Positions 62,915 to 64,000 of a DNA stretch of 64,000 nucleotides are shown piece by piece. How positions within the stretch are numbered: position 1 is the stretch's first letter; each line of letters begins with the position of its first letter. Position numbers and translations under genes: made by a program. The notes under the pieces were generated by a model. That model ran no database searches. It saw only the letters and a list, made by a program, of their open reading frames with translations, and was not told where the DNA came from. Source of the DNA: Acanthaster planci (lineage: Eukaryota > Echinodermata > Asteroidea > Valvatida > Acanthasteridae); NCBI RefSeq assembly GCF_001949145.1, contig NW_019091360.1:3823773-3887772 (forward strand). The letters are read 5' to 3'.

Positions 62915-63439
62915 GTACCAATAAAATAAGATGAAAATAAAATAAAAATAAAAATACTGCAGGAAACTGAAGCATCACGAAACATCACGAAAACAAATTG
63001 AGAATGTAGTTTCAATATTTTTTCTCTCGTTTTCTGGAGCACTGTTTTCTTTATTAAAGGCGATTGCCTCATGCCATTTCAAACAAATCAGAGCTTTCAT
63101 CTTTAGTATACCTACATTTTTGTCAATTTTTTTCATACAAACTCTTTGGACAACATCTAGAAGGTACTTCATGACAGCATTATGGCCTGGCCTACTCTGG
63201 AAATCTTAAGAGCTGTTTTCAGGTTGTGAAACAATAAGCTTTTTACTCCAAATAATCCACGGCTTCCCCCGTATACAGTTTGCTTGAGACCGAGGGCTTA
63301 GTACGTCAAATCTTATCATTTCACTCCGTGTGGGGTAATTTATCTTCAAGTCATTCCTTCTTGTCTTGAATATGGGCTCTGTGTTCTTAATTCCCTTAAT
63401 CCGTTAATTGGTAATAACAAGAACAAACGTTTGTCTTAG
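62915..63439. other. Second gene intron 5
   Basis: About 0.5 kb; AAAT-rich at its left end. No other feature. Confidence 0.55.
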
Positions 63440-63643
63440 GATCGCCCAAGCCGCACGTGAGTTGGTTCAGTCAGGGTATGGAACTCAAAAACGAGGGACG
63501 TTACCGCGTCTTTGAGGGTGACGAACCGGGGAACTTTGTGCTTGAAATCCGTGAGATCAAACCCACCGATGCCGGTACCTACACCTGTACGGCTGGGAAT
63601 ATAATAGGGCAAGTCTACTGTTCTACAGATCTCTCCGTTGAAG
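63440..63643 (+). CDS. Second gene exon 6: second part of split Ig
   Basis: A 204-nt phase 1-1 exon (acceptor GTTTGTCTTAG, donor GTTTGT, somewhat weak). It encodes GSPKPHVSWFSQGMELKNEG then AGTYTCTAGNIIGQVYCST. It completes the Ig begun in exon 5 and resembles the third Ig domain of vertebrate MLCK. Confidence 0.88.
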
Positions 63644-63780
63644 GTTTGTGTTTCAGAGTTACCTCGAGTTCGAATGAGTTCTTATACCAAAGGCTTTGCA
63701 GTCAAATAAATGCTGCCTGCAAAATTCATGCTTCTAATCCTAAAATTTGTAACACGCTATTATGATTTTTTTTCTCCCAG

Positions 63781-63832
63781 AATTTGGTGAGCCGGATGTT
63801 GATGTTCAGATTATGGCTGACGAAATGTCAAG
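63781..63832 (+). CDS. Second gene exon 7: 52-nt linker exon
   Basis: Acceptor TTTTTTCTCCCAG, donor GTGAGT, phase 1 to 2. It encodes EFGEPDVDVQIMADEMS and part of the next codon. This is a third instance in the window of a 52-nt, phase 1-2 exon directly following an Ig exon. The gene continues beyond the window. Confidence 0.8.
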
Positions 63833-64000
63833 GTGAGTCGCCATTTGTGATCATTTATTGTCAATCCCCCTAACAACCAGCCTCTTGTCTTGTCGCTTCA
63901 CGTCGTCAAAAACTTTTTAAACTCCGCCTTCTAGAATCCTGAAATTACAAGACGATTGAGGGCGTCTTTCATCTCCGCTCGCGCATCATTTGTGATAATT

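Larger units (their letters stand above)
54421..63832 (+). other. Gene model: second Ig-rich gene, 5' part (MLCK/SPEG/palladin superfamily)
   Basis: Seven phase-consistent exons are in view: 54421-54949, 55819-57213, 59749-60060, 61741-61792, 62730-62914, 63440-63643, 63781-63832; the gene continues past the right edge. Order: novel N-terminus with a cysteine cluster, long acidic region with three internal repeats, Ig, 52-nt linker, linker plus split Ig, 52-nt linker. The Ig domains resemble those of MLCK (KPQS...E.GQT.K, GTYTCTAGN.IGQVYCS, like vertebrate Ig3). The linker SDSEY...GETW resembles, from memory, the linker between the second and third Ig domains of SPEG (SDEEY...GETW). No kinase is in view, so the identity (SPEG-like, second MLCK or palladin-like) is open. 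Confidence 0.65.

Noticed and set aside
1-64000. CRISPR arrays, bacterial operons, rRNA genes, viral genes
   Set aside because: Spliced eukaryotic DNA throughout; no regularly spaced repeats, rRNA-like segments or viral coding sequence were seen.

Overview
This is eukaryotic, intron-rich genomic DNA from an animal. It has no operons; coding sequence is in short exons with GT/AG borders and consistent phases, separated by introns of 0.1-9 kb with microsatellites and MITE-like repeats. The main gene has the domain order of vertebrate smooth-muscle myosin light chain kinase (MLCK), but much is added. An invertebrate deuterostome (echinoderm, hemichordate or amphioxus type) fits best, but the species cannot be fixed from the sequence alone.

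Layout. 1-8860: no convincing exon; intron or 5' flank with a palindromic MITE, a hAT-type MITE, a tRNA-like T-arm and, just before the first exon, a CCAAT/TATA pair. 8861-44815 (+): a giant MLCK gene. I placed 21 exons whose phases chain without a break, 9,522 nt in total (3,173 codons plus stop), starting in phase 0 at a probable splice acceptor and ending at a TGA. Domain order: calmodulin-binding-type segment, IQ motif and telokin-like Ig (exon 1); 52-nt linker exon; about 770 disordered residues then Ig; Ig; charged linker; Ig; Ig; acidic linker; a split Ig; Ig with an actin-binding DFRxxL motif; second DFRxxL and a split Ig; acidic/proline-rich linker and an extra Ig; Ig; FnIII; complete protein kinase; calmodulin-binding segment; terminal telokin-like Ig. 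44816-54394: intergenic or 3' region with promoter-like CpG-rich DNA, RFX/YY1-type motifs, a possible Ig pseudogene and a candidate alternative MLCK last exon. 54421-end (+): the 5' part of a second Ig-rich gene (MLCK/SPEG/palladin superfamily), with an unusual N-terminus holding a cysteine cluster and three copies of a roughly 30-residue acidic repeat; it runs off the right edge.

Most notable: the exon that ends the MLCK protein (calmodulin-binding segment plus telokin Ig, 44102-44815) has a diverged copy at 8861-9794. That copy starts at the same residue and splice phase, has gained an IQ motif, and is spliced onward into the MLCK gene instead of ending. Either a second kinase lies just left of the window (a tandem or two-kinase MLCK), or the duplicated tail became the N-terminus of a new giant MLCK, perhaps from its own TATA promoter. 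With the Ig-rich gene downstream, the window looks like a same-strand cluster of MLCK-family genes.
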